Notes: a model not told the origin generated them from the sequence alone. A DNA stretch of 60,953 bases from JAUZPB01 sp037140715 (GCA_037140715.1 JBAXDX010000002.1:1-60953), one strand, 5' to 3'. Positions 35,847-45,234 are shown, counted from the first letter of the stretch. Program-made: numbers and translations.

Positions 35847-36527
35847 TTACTTCGTTGCTATAACTACCTGAACCAAACCAAAAGTCAGAGAATACGATTT
35901 GACATTGCTGTAGCCTGCCTTATTAAATAAATCAATAAGTTTTACATTTTTATCAAACTCCTCAACGGAATCCGGCAAATAAGTATAGGCATCCTTATCC
36001 CTGGAAATTATTCTGCCAATCAATGGCAGTACGCGCTTGAAATATATCTGATAAAGATGTCTGAGAACAGGATTAGCAGGAAGCCTGAATTCCAGTATTG
36101 TCGTCTTGCCGCCAGATTTCAGAATACGATAGAATGACTCAAGGGATTTAGGGATATCGTAAAAATTCCTGACTCCGAAAGCGACAGTAATATTTGTTAT
36201 TGAATCAGCCTTAACCGGACAGTACTCGGCAACCATCTGAATAATATTCCCTTTAGAAAAGTCAGCTTTATTGTAAAAAAGCTTCAGCATTTCACGGGAT
36301 AAATCCGCGCCGAAAATTTTCCTTACGCCCATCTTACGCGCCGTAATGGCAAAATCGCCAGTACCGCAGGCTACATCAAGTAAGATAGCGTCTTTCTTTA
36401 TTCCTGTAAGATTAAGAGCGCGTTTACGCCAGTAAATGTCCAATCCAAAGCTAAGGAGATGGTTTAAAAGATCATACCTGAATGCAATTGCATCGAACAT
36501 TTTTCGTACCTGGTTCTTTTTATTCAT
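35847..36527 (-). CDS. ubiE: Demethylmenaquinone methyltransferase
   Basis: SAM-dependent UbiE/MenG/COQ5 methyltransferase performing the C-methylation in menaquinone (and, in other bacteria, ubiquinone) synthesis. In 226 residues: FDAIAFRYDLLNHLLSFG at the N-terminus, the SAM motif LLDVACGTGDFAI (about 49-61), GADLSREML, and VAFGVRNFYD, which is the family-specific motif. Menaquinone is the expected quinone in this lineage. It overlaps the upstream PAP2 gene by one base (TAATG), so the two are coupled, with crcB at the head of the set. Confidence 0.93.
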   Translation of the reverse strand: MNKKNQVRKMFDAIAFRYDLLNHLLSFGLDIYWRKRALNLTGIKKDAILLDVACGTGDFAITARKMGVRKIFGADLSREMLKLFYNKADFSKGNIIQMVAEYCPVKADSITNITVAFGVRNFYDIPKSLESFYRILKSGGKTTILEFRLPANPVLRHLYQIYFKRVLPLIGRIISRDKDAYTYLPDSVEEFDKNVKLIDLFNKAGYSNVKSYSLTFGLVQVVIATK

Positions 36528-37402
36528 TATAGTCCAATCTGCATAGCTAAACCGCCGCCGTATGGGGTAAATGAAGGATATAAAAGTAAAGTCTGGTTTT
36601 CCTTATCTCCCGTTTCGCCATAATTCACAATCGCCCTGCCGACAAATGTCCCTATCGAAGCACCTATTATAGTATCTGATACCCAGTGTTTATCATCATA
36701 AATCCTCTGAAATACCGTAAGACCCGCAAGTCCGTATAATCCTATTGAAGCATAAAGATTATCAATTCTGGAAGCAAGAACAGATGAGACAGCAAAAGCT
36801 ACAGTTGCGTGCCCCGAAGGAAGCGAGGTGGTTTCTGTCTTAAATTGAAAACCCCTGTAGTGGGACGCTCCTTCATCTGTATAAGGTCTGCTCCTGCCTA
36901 TTACACTCTTTGATACTATAGTTATTATTCCTGCATAAACAAGCGTTTCAAAAAGCATTCTGCCGGTTTCTCTTACTTCATTATTGCCTGAAACCAGCCC
37001 GCCTGCATAAGCTAACCCTGAGATTATCGCTCCCGCATAAGCTTCTCCATAGGTTTTTCCTAAAATTGAAATATTATCTAACGTATGCGTGTGATTGCGA
37101 AGAGCTATATCCCTTATATTATTATCTGCCAGGAAAGCCAGCGCGGAACCGCCTATAACCGCGCCAAACGTCAGCCAGTTATCTGCCTTAAAATGTAGAG
37201 GAGCGCTGGCGAGCCTTGAACCATCATTCACCGCATAATTAAAATCGCTCTTAATCAAAATAGGGATTTTATTTTTCGTCATCTTTACTGATACGCTGTC
37301 ATTATTTCCCTGTGCATAAATATGACAACTGCCGCCGATCAATATGAAGAAGCTCAGTTGAAAAAACATACACATCATTGTAGCCGATAAATATTTCACC
37401 AT
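36527..37402 (-). CDS. Secreted/periplasmic PAP2 phosphatase
   Basis: A 291-residue PAP2-superfamily acid phosphatase. An N-terminal signal or anchor segment ends in CHIYAQG. The three phosphatase motifs are intact: KSVIGRSRP (Lys/Arg), SLPSGHATVAF (His) and YDDKHWVSDTIIGAS (Arg/His equivalent, with His and Asp present). Likely substrates are lipid phosphates at the periplasmic face, such as undecaprenyl pyrophosphate or phosphatidylglycerophosphate. I chose the ATG at 37402 because AGGAGAG lies upstream and a signal peptide follows; the longer frame to 37471 overlaps crcB. The gene lies 20 bp after crcB and is coupled to ubiE. Confidence 0.88.
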   Translation of the reverse strand: MVKYLSATMMCMFFQLSFFILIGGSCHIYAQGNNDSVSVKMTKNKIPILIKSDFNYAVNDGSRLASAPLHFKADNWLTFGAVIGGSALAFLADNNIRDIALRNHTHTLDNISILGKTYGEAYAGAIISGLAYAGGLVSGNNEVRETGRMLFETLVYAGIITIVSKSVIGRSRPYTDEGASHYRGFQFKTETTSLPSGHATVAFAVSSVLASRIDNLYASIGLYGLAGLTVFQRIYDDKHWVSDTIIGASIGTFVGRAIVNYGETGDKENQTLLLYPSFTPYGGGLAMQIGL

Positions 37403-37422
37403 GATATTCTCTCCTGTTGATA

Positions 37423-37797
37423 TTATAAAAATTTCCCTGTCGCGGTGCCGGCCCAGGCCGACACAAGACAAACAACCGTAGTTCCCAATATATTAGCAAT
37501 CCCATAAAAATAATTTCCTTCCTGCAAAAGAGTTATAGTCTCAAAGCTGAAGGTTGAATATGTAGTCAGTCCGCCTAAGAATCCGACAGTAAGAAACATT
37601 CTCAGACCAGGGATAATGGCAAATCCTGCCTCGAAAAAAGTCATTAAAAATCCAATGAGAAAGCATCCGATTATGTTTACCGTTAATGTGCCATAAGGAA
37701 ATCCGGTTCCCATATAATGCGCAATTATTCCGGAAAGCCAGTAGCGGGTAACAGCTCCAATACCGCCCCCGATAAAAACAATAATAGCGTATTTCAA
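37423..37797 (-). CDS. crcB: Fluoride channel CrcB/FluC
   Basis: Small dual-topology membrane channel exporting fluoride. Starting at the TTG at 37797 (GGAG six bases upstream) gives a normal 124-residue protein opening KYAIIVFIGGGIGAVTRYWL. The longer frame back to 37899 adds 34 residues that do not fit. Family features GTLTVNIIGCFLIGFLM and GFLGGLTTYSTFSFET (the Gly-rich TTYSTFS central region with the Phe-box residues) are clear. Many crcB genes follow a fluoride riboswitch; none is recognisable upstream here. It heads the crcB-PAP2-ubiE set. Confidence 0.93.
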   Translation of the reverse strand: MKYAIIVFIGGGIGAVTRYWLSGIIAHYMGTGFPYGTLTVNIIGCFLIGFLMTFFEAGFAIIPGLRMFLTVGFLGGLTTYSTFSFETITLLQEGNYFYGIANILGTTVVCLVSAWAGTATGKFL

Positions 37798-38436
37798 TAT
37801 TTCTCCATATTGCACGAAGTTATACAGGGTGTTTAGATCGTTGTAAAAACAAAATCTAAGATTAAGGGATAAAAATAAACGGCTCAAAATGCGGGACAAA
37901 AGTGCAAAAAAGCAGACGTAAACACAAGTTACAAATTAATAAAATCGGGATAATGTTATAATTCGTTAAAAATGTCAGGGTGAAGACTCTTTAAGAATGT
38001 CAGTAAATAAGCCGGTTCAGAACCATCGGGTAGAAAGTGTGACATGAAAGAATATCTGACAATGAGCAAAAAAGAACAGAACCGGATGGCAGTAGCAATC
38101 AGACACATTCCAGCCCCTGTTTGTTGCCGGAGCTGACAACTAAAAGAAAAACTTGTCGTACACCTGGCAGAATTTAAGAACAAACTCAGAATTCCCCCTT
38201 GATGCGGGCTTCGCTTTTTTGATTCTCTGGCACAGGTATTCAAATTTGGATGCTTTTTTAACAAATTAAGCATAATATTATCAGATATTTTATTATTTTG
38301 CAGGTGAATTATTTAATACTTCTTTCTTCTGAATAAAAAAGATCTGGCGGGTATCGGGAACCAATCTTCTCCGGTCTTAATTTATCTATAGTAAGAAATT
38401 CAGTTTTGTTTTTATTATTAAAATTTCGAGTGAGCA
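37798..38436. other. 639-bp gap upstream of crcB and the 595-aa gene
   Basis: The divergent promoters of crcB and of the gene at 38437 should lie here, but I cannot place either. The middle contains a 31-codon frame that may be a transposase scrap (38044-38136). The rest is AT-rich and holds nothing else I can name. Confidence 0.5.
38044..38136 (+). pseudogene. Possible N-terminal fragment of an IS transposase
   Basis: A 30-codon frame opening MKEYLTMSKKEQNRMAVAIR looks like the start of helix-turn-helix transposases of the ISNCY type, which begin with a similar EEL-rich segment before a QxEAAxxLGLS helix. Here the frame runs into unrelated sequence (HIPAPVCCRS) and stops, so only the first 20 residues would be preserved. 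The resemblance is short and from memory, hence the low confidence. Confidence 0.35.
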
Positions 38437-40224
38437 ATGTCAATTTCAAGTGAACATAAATTCCATATACCCATTTTAGGGCTTGGATTTTCAATAGATA
38501 CACCGGTAAAAGTAGCAAAGTATGGGATATCATCAGTACTGTCGATAGGAAACGATGATCTTCTCGAAAGAATGCGCGCATATTATTTATCAAAGTCTGA
38601 TAGTCCCTATATTCCAATTGCCGAAAAGGAAGAAGATTCAAGAGCCAAAAGAGTTACAGCATATCTTAACATGGTATTTCAAATAGTAAAGCATCAGTTC
38701 GAAGTTTTGAAAAATTCCGAGTTTAACGCGGGTAGCGAGATTAGTAAATATCTCGAAATGTTGCCCGAATTTTCTGTATTAAAAATTAAATACAGAGAAA
38801 TGCTTGCTTCAAAGGATCAGAATGTTATTCAAAAGTTGCAACAATGGCTCCGTGAGAATATTAAACCCGGTTCAATTGATGTAAATATTATGACAAAACT
38901 GGATAAAGTAAATTATAAGTCCAACGGAGAAGCTCTCTCTGTTGAATACAACGATGCACACGCCGCCCTCAGAGGCTTTGCAAGAAGCGATTTATCAGGC
39001 TCAATCGTCCTCTCCGCCGGTATGAATCCGCGTTTGTTCAGCTACATGGAAAATCTTACTGAGTTTCATCCTGATTCTGAAGGGAACTTTAATAAGAAAT
39101 TAATCATTAAAGTAAGTGACTTCCGTTCTGCTATTATACAAGGAAAATTTTTAGCAAAGAAAGGGCTTTGGGTTTCAGAATACCGTATTGAATCAGGACT
39201 AAACTGTGGCGGACACGCGTTTGCTACCGATGGATACCTCTTAGGCCCTATTTTAGAGGAATTTAAGAACAGGAAAAGCGAACTATCAGCTTCTATTGGC
39301 GAAGTATATATTCAGGCAATGAGAAAAAAAAGCAGAATCATAGAGGCGGATAAACTTCAAATTGATATTACAGTACAGGGTGGAGTTGGTAAATCTACAG
39401 AGCAGGAGTTTTTGATACGTTATTTCGGTGTTCAATCGGTAGGATGGGGTTCCCCTTTCCTGTTAGTTCCTGAAGTAATGAATGTTGATGAAGTAACTCT
39501 GCAAAAATTATCCGAAGCAGGCGAAAATGATATTTACCTAAGCGGAACTTCACCGCTCGGAGTTCCTTTTTATAATTTAAGAAACAGCACTAAAGAATTA
39601 GAAAAGAAAGACAGAATCGATAGAGGTAAGTTCGGCAGTCCGTGCACACAAAATTTCCTTAAGTTCAATACAGAATTCACGGAAAGACCGATATGTACTG
39701 CATCGATTGAATTTCAGAAGAAAAAGATGAAGCAACTGCTGGAGAGGAACCTTCCGCCTGAAGAATATGAAAAAGAATCGGAAAAAATATTGGAAAAGGA
39801 ATGCCTCTGCGAAGGTCTGACCTGTGTGGCTCTTATTGTAAATGATATTCTGAATAGTAAAAAAAGCAGTGCTGTAACAGTTTGTCCTGGTCCTAATCTG
39901 GCATATTTCTCAAAAATATCCACACTTAAGGAAATGGTAGATCATATCTATGGCAGAATAAACCTGATAACTGATCCAAATCGTCCAAATATGTTCATCA
40001 AAGAACTGAACATATATATCGATTATTTCCATAAGCTAATTGAAGATAATATTAAGCCATTTTCAGATCATACAGAAAAATTCATAAAAACATTCAGGGA
40101 GAACCTGATAAATGGAATTAACTATTATAAGAAATTAATCCCGCATATTATTGAAGAACCTGAAAAGACAAGGGAAACGATGATCAGCCAGTTATCAACC
40201 ATGGAACAGAAGATACTTCAATAA
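38437..40224 (+). CDS. Unrecognised 595-aa cysteine-rich protein, possible FMN TIM barrel
   Basis: I do not recognise a named family. The N-terminus (IPILGLGFSIDTPVKVAKYG) and the Gly-rich segments ITVQGGVGKSTE and VGWGSPFLLVPEV, about 310-350, resemble the strand-loop pattern of FMN-binding TIM barrels such as nitronate monooxygenase and the glutamate-synthase central domain. About ten cysteines occur, several in pairs or conserved-looking contexts: LNCGGH (about 255), SPCTQN, RPICTAS, KECLCEGLTC (about 450-460) and TVCPGPN. They could hold an iron-sulfur cluster. The C-terminal 100 residues are helical. There is no signal peptide. The gene lies 72 bp before a small gene on the same strand and is isolated from others, next to the chemotaxis block. 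Function unknown. Confidence 0.7.
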   Translation: MSISSEHKFHIPILGLGFSIDTPVKVAKYGISSVLSIGNDDLLERMRAYYLSKSDSPYIPIAEKEEDSRAKRVTAYLNMVFQIVKHQFEVLKNSEFNAGSEISKYLEMLPEFSVLKIKYREMLASKDQNVIQKLQQWLRENIKPGSIDVNIMTKLDKVNYKSNGEALSVEYNDAHAALRGFARSDLSGSIVLSAGMNPRLFSYMENLTEFHPDSEGNFNKKLIIKVSDFRSAIIQGKFLAKKGLWVSEYRIESGLNCGGHAFATDGYLLGPILEEFKNRKSELSASIGEVYIQAMRKKSRIIEADKLQIDITVQGGVGKSTEQEFLIRYFGVQSVGWGSPFLLVPEVMNVDEVTLQKLSEAGENDIYLSGTSPLGVPFYNLRNSTKELEKKDRIDRGKFGSPCTQNFLKFNTEFTERPICTASIEFQKKKMKQLLERNLPPEEYEKESEKILEKECLCEGLTCVALIVNDILNSKKSSAVTVCPGPNLAYFSKISTLKEMVDHIYGRINLITDPNRPNMFIKELNIYIDYFHKLIEDNIKPFSDHTEKFIKTFRENLINGINYYKKLIPHIIEEPEKTRETMISQLSTMEQKILQ

Positions 40225-40296
40225 CTTTATTCATTCATTTTGAAATTAAACGGTAATATCTGATAAAAACTAATAACAAACATAAGGAGAATAGTC

Positions 40297-40563
40297 ATGG
40301 TTAACAGCGTACTCGGAACAACTTCAAGCCAGTTACAGAGCCAGGTTTACTCAGCCGAACAAAAGAAAAGTGCACAAAAAACTGTCGAGACTACAAGTCC
40401 GAAAGTAATAGAAGCTCAAAATGATTTAGCCAAAAAGCTGATTGATATGATGAACGATAAAACATCCGGTAGCGCCAGCCAGGATAAGGTTACCGATTTC
40501 GTTAATAACCTGAAAAGCTCGCTTGATTCAGATCAGGGAATGATGGTAGACCGGAAGGCTTAA
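40297..40563 (+). CDS. Small helical protein, unrecognised
   Basis: An 88-residue hydrophilic protein with a good ribosome site (AAGGAG) seven bases before the ATG, which argues that it is real. Sequence is Gln/Ser/Lys/Asp-rich with predicted helices at about 20-55 and 60-80, and no cysteine or membrane segment. I see no clear family. The size and the terminator just downstream make it look like a free-standing small regulator or adaptor. It lies between the 595-residue gene and the convergent chemotaxis operon. Confidence 0.6.
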   Translation: MVNSVLGTTSSQLQSQVYSAEQKKSAQKTVETTSPKVIEAQNDLAKKLIDMMNDKTSGSASQDKVTDFVNNLKSSLDSDQGMMVDRKA

Positions 40564-40689
40564 TAGTAAAAAGAGATATTTATAATACCTCCGTTTTTGA
40601 CTGACTGACCACGTTTGCCAACAAGTAGTAGTAACAAGATAACTCTTAGTGGAAATAGATTCGACTAAGACCCTCTCCGTTCATAAAAC

Positions 40690-40717
40690 ATAAAAGCCAA
40701 CTCACGTTGGCTTTTAT
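40690..40717. terminator. Bidirectional intrinsic terminator
   Basis: A 12-bp perfect stem (40690-40701 with 40706-40717) with loop TCAC and AAAAGCC/GGCTTTT arms. A T run follows the stem on both strands, so it can end transcription from the small gene (plus) and from cheB (minus). It is the clearest terminator in the window. Confidence 0.85.
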
Positions 40718-40757
40718 AAAATTCATTCTTTTTGATTGTATAGTCATAAAACTTTGT

Positions 40758-41831
40758 TTACAAGACAGCCTTATTGACAACATCAGCAATTTTTTCAAGC
40801 GGAGAGATTATATCAGCATAACCTCCGTCAACAACTGCCTTAGGCATACCATAAACTACACAGCTCTCCTCGTCCTGTGCAATTACATAACCACCTATTC
40901 CCTTCAATTCTTTAAGAGCTTCATAACCATCTTTCCCCATGCCGGTCATAATTATACCCAGCGTACTCTTTCCATAAACTTTGACAACAGAATTTACCAT
41001 TACATCAACTGCCGGGCGGTGAAGTGTATCTCCCGGTTTTTCAGAAATATCAATTACATTGCTACCGAGTCCGGATTTATGAACCGTCATGTGGAATCCA
41101 CCTGGAGCAAGATATACCACTCCATTTTTAATAACATCATTATGTTCGGCTTCTTTTACCTCAAGCTCGCTCATACTGTTTAAACGGTCAGCAAGCGACT
41201 TGGTAAACTTAGGAGGCATGTGCTGAACAATAAACATCGGGCAATTAATATTTTTCGATATCTTTGGAATAACTTTCTGAAGCGACATTGGTCCGCCCGT
41301 GGATACTCCAAGAACGATTGCCTTATAACCAATCCTCGGTAATGAGCTTAAAGGCGCAGATGCGAATGAAACCGGTCTGCTTTCAGACGGACCTGTCTGC
41401 ACCTTTCTTAAACGCAATTGAACAGCACGTTGCCTGACAATTGCCTTGACTCTCTTAATTAAGTCCTCTTTTATCTTTATAATATTAACACTAACATAAG
41501 ACAATTCTTTTGGTATGAAATCAACTGCACCTAATTCAAGAGCCCTAAGTGTAGCCTCGGCACCTTCGGTTGTAACCGAACTTACCATTATTACAGAGGT
41601 AGGACATTCAGACATAATTTTACCAAGCGCCGTCAGACCATCCATCCGTGGCATCTCAACGTCCAGAGTTACAATATCAGGTTTAAGAGCTTTTATGAGA
41701 TTGAACCCTTCAAGTCCATCCCTTGCCGTACCAATGACTTCTATTTCCGGATCAGATTCAAGCATAATAGAAAGAGACTTTCTCATGAATGCCGAATCAT
41801 CAACAACGATTGCCCTGATTTTATTAATCAA
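40758..41831 (-). CDS. cheB: Chemotaxis methylesterase/glutamine deamidase CheB
   Basis: Response regulator that demethylates and deamidates chemoreceptors, giving adaptation. The 357 residues contain an N-terminal receiver with the acidic pocket D11-D12, phospho-acceptor D57 and K108-type lysine (FIPK), then a linker and the esterase domain with catalytic Ser177 (VSTGGP), His204 (VQHMPP) and the Asp in GMGKDG near 300. Start is TTG at 41831, overlapping the cheA stop by four bases; the family opening INKIRAIVVDDSAF follows. Last gene of the operon, ending before the bidirectional terminator. Confidence 0.96.
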   Translation of the reverse strand: MINKIRAIVVDDSAFMRKSLSIMLESDPEIEVIGTARDGLEGFNLIKALKPDIVTLDVEMPRMDGLTALGKIMSECPTSVIMVSSVTTEGAEATLRALELGAVDFIPKELSYVSVNIIKIKEDLIKRVKAIVRQRAVQLRLRKVQTGPSESRPVSFASAPLSSLPRIGYKAIVLGVSTGGPMSLQKVIPKISKNINCPMFIVQHMPPKFTKSLADRLNSMSELEVKEAEHNDVIKNGVVYLAPGGFHMTVHKSGLGSNVIDISEKPGDTLHRPAVDVMVNSVVKVYGKSTLGIIMTGMGKDGYEALKELKGIGGYVIAQDEESCVVYGMPKAVVDGGYADIISPLEKIADVVNKAVL

Positions 41832-43642
41832 ACTTCTTCCGTTAAATTATTTATTAATTCACCAACATCTATAATCATTACAACCTTGCCATCCCCCATA
41901 ATTGTCGAGCCGGCAATCCCCTGTATATTGCCAAGGTAGTTACCGAGAGACTTGATAACTACTTCCTTTTGTCCAACTAGCTCATCTACCCTTACACCAA
42001 ACCTCTTTTCAGCAATACCTACAATAACAACATACTGCCATTTATTGCTGTTCTCGTCAAAATTATCCGCATAAAGCATTTTATCGATTCTAAGAAGCGG
42101 AAGCACGCTGTCCCTTATCCTGATTACTTCATCCTGATTAATTGTCTTTATCTCATCATTGGAAACCCTGACAACTTCCACAACGGAATTAAGCGGAATA
42201 ACCACAGTTTCGGTATTTACCTTGACCAGCAATCCCTGAATAATTGCAAGCGTAAGGGGAAGTTTAATTATAATCTTTGTACCCTGATCGATTACAGATT
42301 CAACATTTATTAAACCACGCAGCTTAGTTACATTTGTCTTAACAACATCCATCCCAACGCCACGGCCTGAAACGTTTGTTACAATATCATTGGTAGAAAA
42401 TCCTGGAAGGAAAATTAGATTATATACTTCCTGTCTGGAGAGTTCAGATGCCTTTTCCTTTGTAAGCAGACCCTTGGCAATAGCTTTTTCTTTCAACAAA
42501 TCAGGATTAATGCCCTTACCATCATCCTCAATAGTAATGATTATGTTATTGCCTTCATGCTCAGCTGAAAGAGTAACCGTACCCTGCGGATTTTTCCCTT
42601 TCTGTATTCGCACATCAGGCATCTCGACTCCATGATCAACCGAGTTACGAATAAGATGGACTAAAGGATCATTTATCTCTTCAATTAGTGTTTTATCCAG
42701 TTCTGTCTCTTCACCATTTATTACAAGCTGAATATCTTTCTTCAGATCTTTACTCAAATCCCTGACTATTCTTGGGAAGCGGTTAAATACCTTCCCGATT
42801 TTAATCATTCTTGTTTTCATGACTGCAAGCTGAAGCTCGGTAGTCATCAGGTCTATCTGTTTGGAAGCTTCAGCCAGGTCGCGTGATAACTTTGTACCTT
42901 CATACTCCAAAGCTACTTCGGCATTTACCTGGGCAAGACGATTTCTGCCAAGTACAAGTTCGGAAACAATATTAAGCAACTCATTAAGACGCTCAACATC
43001 AACACGTATTGTATTATCAGTCTGCTTTGCAATGGGTTTATTATCAATATCTTTATCTTTATTCATGCCGATGTGTGCAACCTTTACAGCCAGAACTAAT
43101 TCCGGCTCTTCATCTGACTCATCCTGATGTTCTGTTCCAATGTCAGGAGCGGAGTTTTCCAGTTTAATTTCTGTTTGTGCATGGATCACAACAGGCTTTG
43201 GAACTGATTCCGTTTTGATCCCTGTTTCGAGTTCTTTTGAAATTCTTTCGAGCATATCTAACGTATCATCAATATCAACATCTTCATTTTTATTAGTCTC
43301 AATAGACGATACAAGACTTTTCATTTTGTCATAAGCCGCAAGTATGCCATCCATAACATCATTAGTAAGCTTTGCTTCCCTCTTACGAAGCTTGTTCAAT
43401 ATATCCTCGCCCCTGTGAGTTACCTTAGTAAGGCGGTCCAGTCCCAAAAATCCCGAGGTGCCTTTAACCGTGTGAAATGATCTGAAAATAGAATTAAGAA
43501 GATCAATATCTTCCGATTTTTTTTCAATCTCAACTAGTTCTAAATCCAGCTTCTCAAGTATCTCCTTGGTTTCAACAATAAAACTTTCAAAGATTTCCTT
43601 CATTTCCGGATCATTTAACAACTGATGAAGTTCTGATTCCAT
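41828..43642 (-). CDS. cheA: Chemotaxis histidine kinase CheA
   Basis: Central kinase that phosphorylates CheY and CheB. In 604 residues: HPt domain with H57 (FRSFHTVKGTSG), an acidic linker about 140-205, dimerisation helices, HATPase with N-box HLIRNSVDHG, DDGKGI and GRGVGMDVVKTNV, and a C-terminal CheW-like regulatory domain. The linker seems too short and too acidic to contain the CheY/CheB-binding P2 domain of E. coli, so this looks like a P2-less CheA. There is no separate cheW and no receptor gene in the window. It follows the CheZ-like gene by 50 bp and overlaps cheB. Confidence 0.95.
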   Translation of the reverse strand: MESELHQLLNDPEMKEIFESFIVETKEILEKLDLELVEIEKKSEDIDLLNSIFRSFHTVKGTSGFLGLDRLTKVTHRGEDILNKLRKREAKLTNDVMDGILAAYDKMKSLVSSIETNKNEDVDIDDTLDMLERISKELETGIKTESVPKPVVIHAQTEIKLENSAPDIGTEHQDESDEEPELVLAVKVAHIGMNKDKDIDNKPIAKQTDNTIRVDVERLNELLNIVSELVLGRNRLAQVNAEVALEYEGTKLSRDLAEASKQIDLMTTELQLAVMKTRMIKIGKVFNRFPRIVRDLSKDLKKDIQLVINGEETELDKTLIEEINDPLVHLIRNSVDHGVEMPDVRIQKGKNPQGTVTLSAEHEGNNIIITIEDDGKGINPDLLKEKAIAKGLLTKEKASELSRQEVYNLIFLPGFSTNDIVTNVSGRGVGMDVVKTNVTKLRGLINVESVIDQGTKIIIKLPLTLAIIQGLLVKVNTETVVIPLNSVVEVVRVSNDEIKTINQDEVIRIRDSVLPLLRIDKMLYADNFDENSNKWQYVVIVGIAEKRFGVRVDELVGQKEVVIKSLGNYLGNIQGIAGSTIMGDGKVVMIIDVGELINNLTEEV

Positions 43643-43692
43643 ATAACTTAATATTTAGGGTTTCAATTAATAAAAAAACAGACGCATTTAAT

Positions 43693-44460
43693 TTAAGAGA
43701 ATAATTTATCTATTTCATCCTGCGAGGCTTTCATATTTTCTTTCTGAACTAAATCATTGATCATATCCTGACGGTCAGAAGACTTGTCATAAGAAGCATT
43801 TGGGTCAAACGTAGCCCCTTCAGGCGCGGTAAAATTAACGGGAGGACCAGGCAACGCTGGCGATTTTAGGTCAGCATCGTCAATATCACGTATTAGTTTC
43901 GCCAGACGATCTTGTACTGATTCAATCAGATGAGTAACAGATGCAAGTTGTTGCGATGTTATATCCTGAACCTGAAGGGATAATGTAATATTATATGTAT
44001 CATCCTTAATCTTCGGAAAATACTGAATTATATTACCGATTGAGTCAATAGTAATATTAGCTTCATTATACTGTTTTAACAATTCTCCAGCCTCAGGATT
44101 ACCTGCCAGCAAAATGGAAAGCTTTTCGTAAATTTCGTTCTTTTTATTTTCAGTAGAAATAAGTTCTTTAAGCAAAGATTCAATATTATTCAGGCTATTT
44201 GATATTACATCGACAAGGTCGAGAATTTCCGTTGTAGCCAGCTCGGTAGCATTAGTAACATTACTTATCTGGTCTGTGGCCCTTGGGATTTTGGCTGTAC
44301 TTTCAGCTATCGAATGGTTGATATTCTCAAGTAACGGCCCGGTATCCTGCATAAAATCTACAAGGCTCTGAAGTACCGGAACTATTTTTTGTCCATACTG
44401 AAACAAGGCCTTGATGTCACTTAATTTTTCAAAAAGCTGCGACATATTAATATTTTTCAT
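43693..44460 (-). CDS. cheZ: CheZ-like phosphatase of CheY
   Basis: A 255-residue, mostly helical protein. QVQDITSQQ (about 163-171) matches the CheZ active-site helix, where E. coli has QDLTGQ: D166 and Q170 keep the Asp-x3-Gln spacing of D143 and Q147. The last residues ASQDEIDKLFS match the C-terminal CheY-binding peptide (SQDQVDDLL). Between them is a Pro/Ala-rich linker, as in CheZ. The N-terminal 150 residues are long coiled coil, consistent with the four-helix bundle. It sits directly after cheY, which supports the call. CheZ is best known from Proteobacteria, so its presence here is notable, but a divergent family is known. Confidence 0.85.
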   Translation of the reverse strand: MKNINMSQLFEKLSDIKALFQYGQKIVPVLQSLVDFMQDTGPLLENINHSIAESTAKIPRATDQISNVTNATELATTEILDLVDVISNSLNNIESLLKELISTENKKNEIYEKLSILLAGNPEAGELLKQYNEANITIDSIGNIIQYFPKIKDDTYNITLSLQVQDITSQQLASVTHLIESVQDRLAKLIRDIDDADLKSPALPGPPVNFTAPEGATFDPNASYDKSSDRQDMINDLVQKENMKASQDEIDKLFS

Positions 44461-44469
44461 TCTTTTTAC

Positions 44470-44850
44470 CTATTGAACATGAGCTAAAATTTGATCTATT
44501 TTTTCTTTTAATATCTGCGGTGTAAATGGTTTTATAATATAATTGTTTACCTTAGCCTGAAGAGCTTCGATAATGTCTTCCTTAATACCGCGCGTGGTAA
44601 CCATAAGGATAGGCATTTTCATATACTTTGCATCCGCTCTCATTGCCTTTGTCAATTCCAGCCCTGTAAAAACGGGCATATTCCAATCTGTGATTACAAA
44701 ACTAATGGTATCATCGGCTGCAAGTTTTGCAAGCGCGTCTTTTCCGTCAACGGCCTCTACGATACTGTCATAACCCAGATTCTTTAGTGAATTGGCGACG
44801 ATTCTTCTCATAGTACCAGAATCATCTACCACAAGAAATTTCATGGACAT
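44470..44850 (-). CDS. cheY: CheY-type response regulator (second copy)
   Basis: A 126-residue single receiver domain: acidic residues D9-D10, phosphorylation site D55 (VITDWNMP), a conserved Thr in MVTTRG and Lys in YIIKPF. VITDWNMPVFTGLEL closely resembles proteobacterial CheY, so this copy is the more probable motor-signalling one. It ends 9 bp before the CheZ-like gene, in keeping with a CheY-CheZ pair. Start ATG AGT ATG AAA gives two close alternatives. Confidence 0.93.
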   Translation of the reverse strand: MSMKFLVVDDSGTMRRIVANSLKNLGYDSIVEAVDGKDALAKLAADDTISFVITDWNMPVFTGLELTKAMRADAKYMKMPILMVTTRGIKEDIIEALQAKVNNYIIKPFTPQILKEKIDQILAHVQ

Positions 44851-44858
44851 ATATTACC

Positions 44859-45224
44859 TCAATTTAAATATTTAGAAACTTCGTAATGTATTCTTTTCGG
44901 GTCGAAAGGTTTTATAAGATAACTGCTTGCTCCATAACTCATTCCCTTTTCTATTTCTTCACTTCCTGATAAAGAAGAAAGAATAATTATAGGAATATCT
45001 TTATATTCCTCGTTACCCTTTATAGTCTTGATTAATTCAAACCCATCCATGTTTGGCATGTTAAGATCTGTTATAACCAGATCAATCCTGCTTGATGGCA
45101 ATTTCTCCAAAGCTTCCATTCCATCGCAAGCAGAAATTACTTCAAAGCCATGCATAGTTAAGGAAAATGAAATAAATTTTCTTATCGTAGGAGAATCATC
45201 CGCAATTAAAATGACTTTTTTCAT
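44859..45224 (-). CDS. CheY-type response regulator (first copy)
   Basis: A 121-residue single receiver domain with D9-D10, phospho-acceptor D53 (LVITDLNMPNMDGFEL), Ser in ILSSLSG and Lys in YLIKPF. It resembles stand-alone regulators in sensory arrays more than canonical CheY. It may compete for phosphate from CheA (a phosphate sink) or act on another output. It lies 10 bp after cheR and 8 bp before the second cheY-like gene. Confidence 0.92.
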   Translation of the reverse strand: MKKVILIADDSPTIRKFISFSLTMHGFEVISACDGMEALEKLPSSRIDLVITDLNMPNMDGFELIKTIKGNEEYKDIPIIILSSLSGSEEIEKGMSYGASSYLIKPFDPKRIHYEVSKYLN

Positions 45225-45234
45225 TCTATTTTAT

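Noticed and set aside
37798..37960. Fluoride riboswitch before crcB
   Set aside because: The conserved pseudoknot pieces are not recognisable in the upstream sequence.
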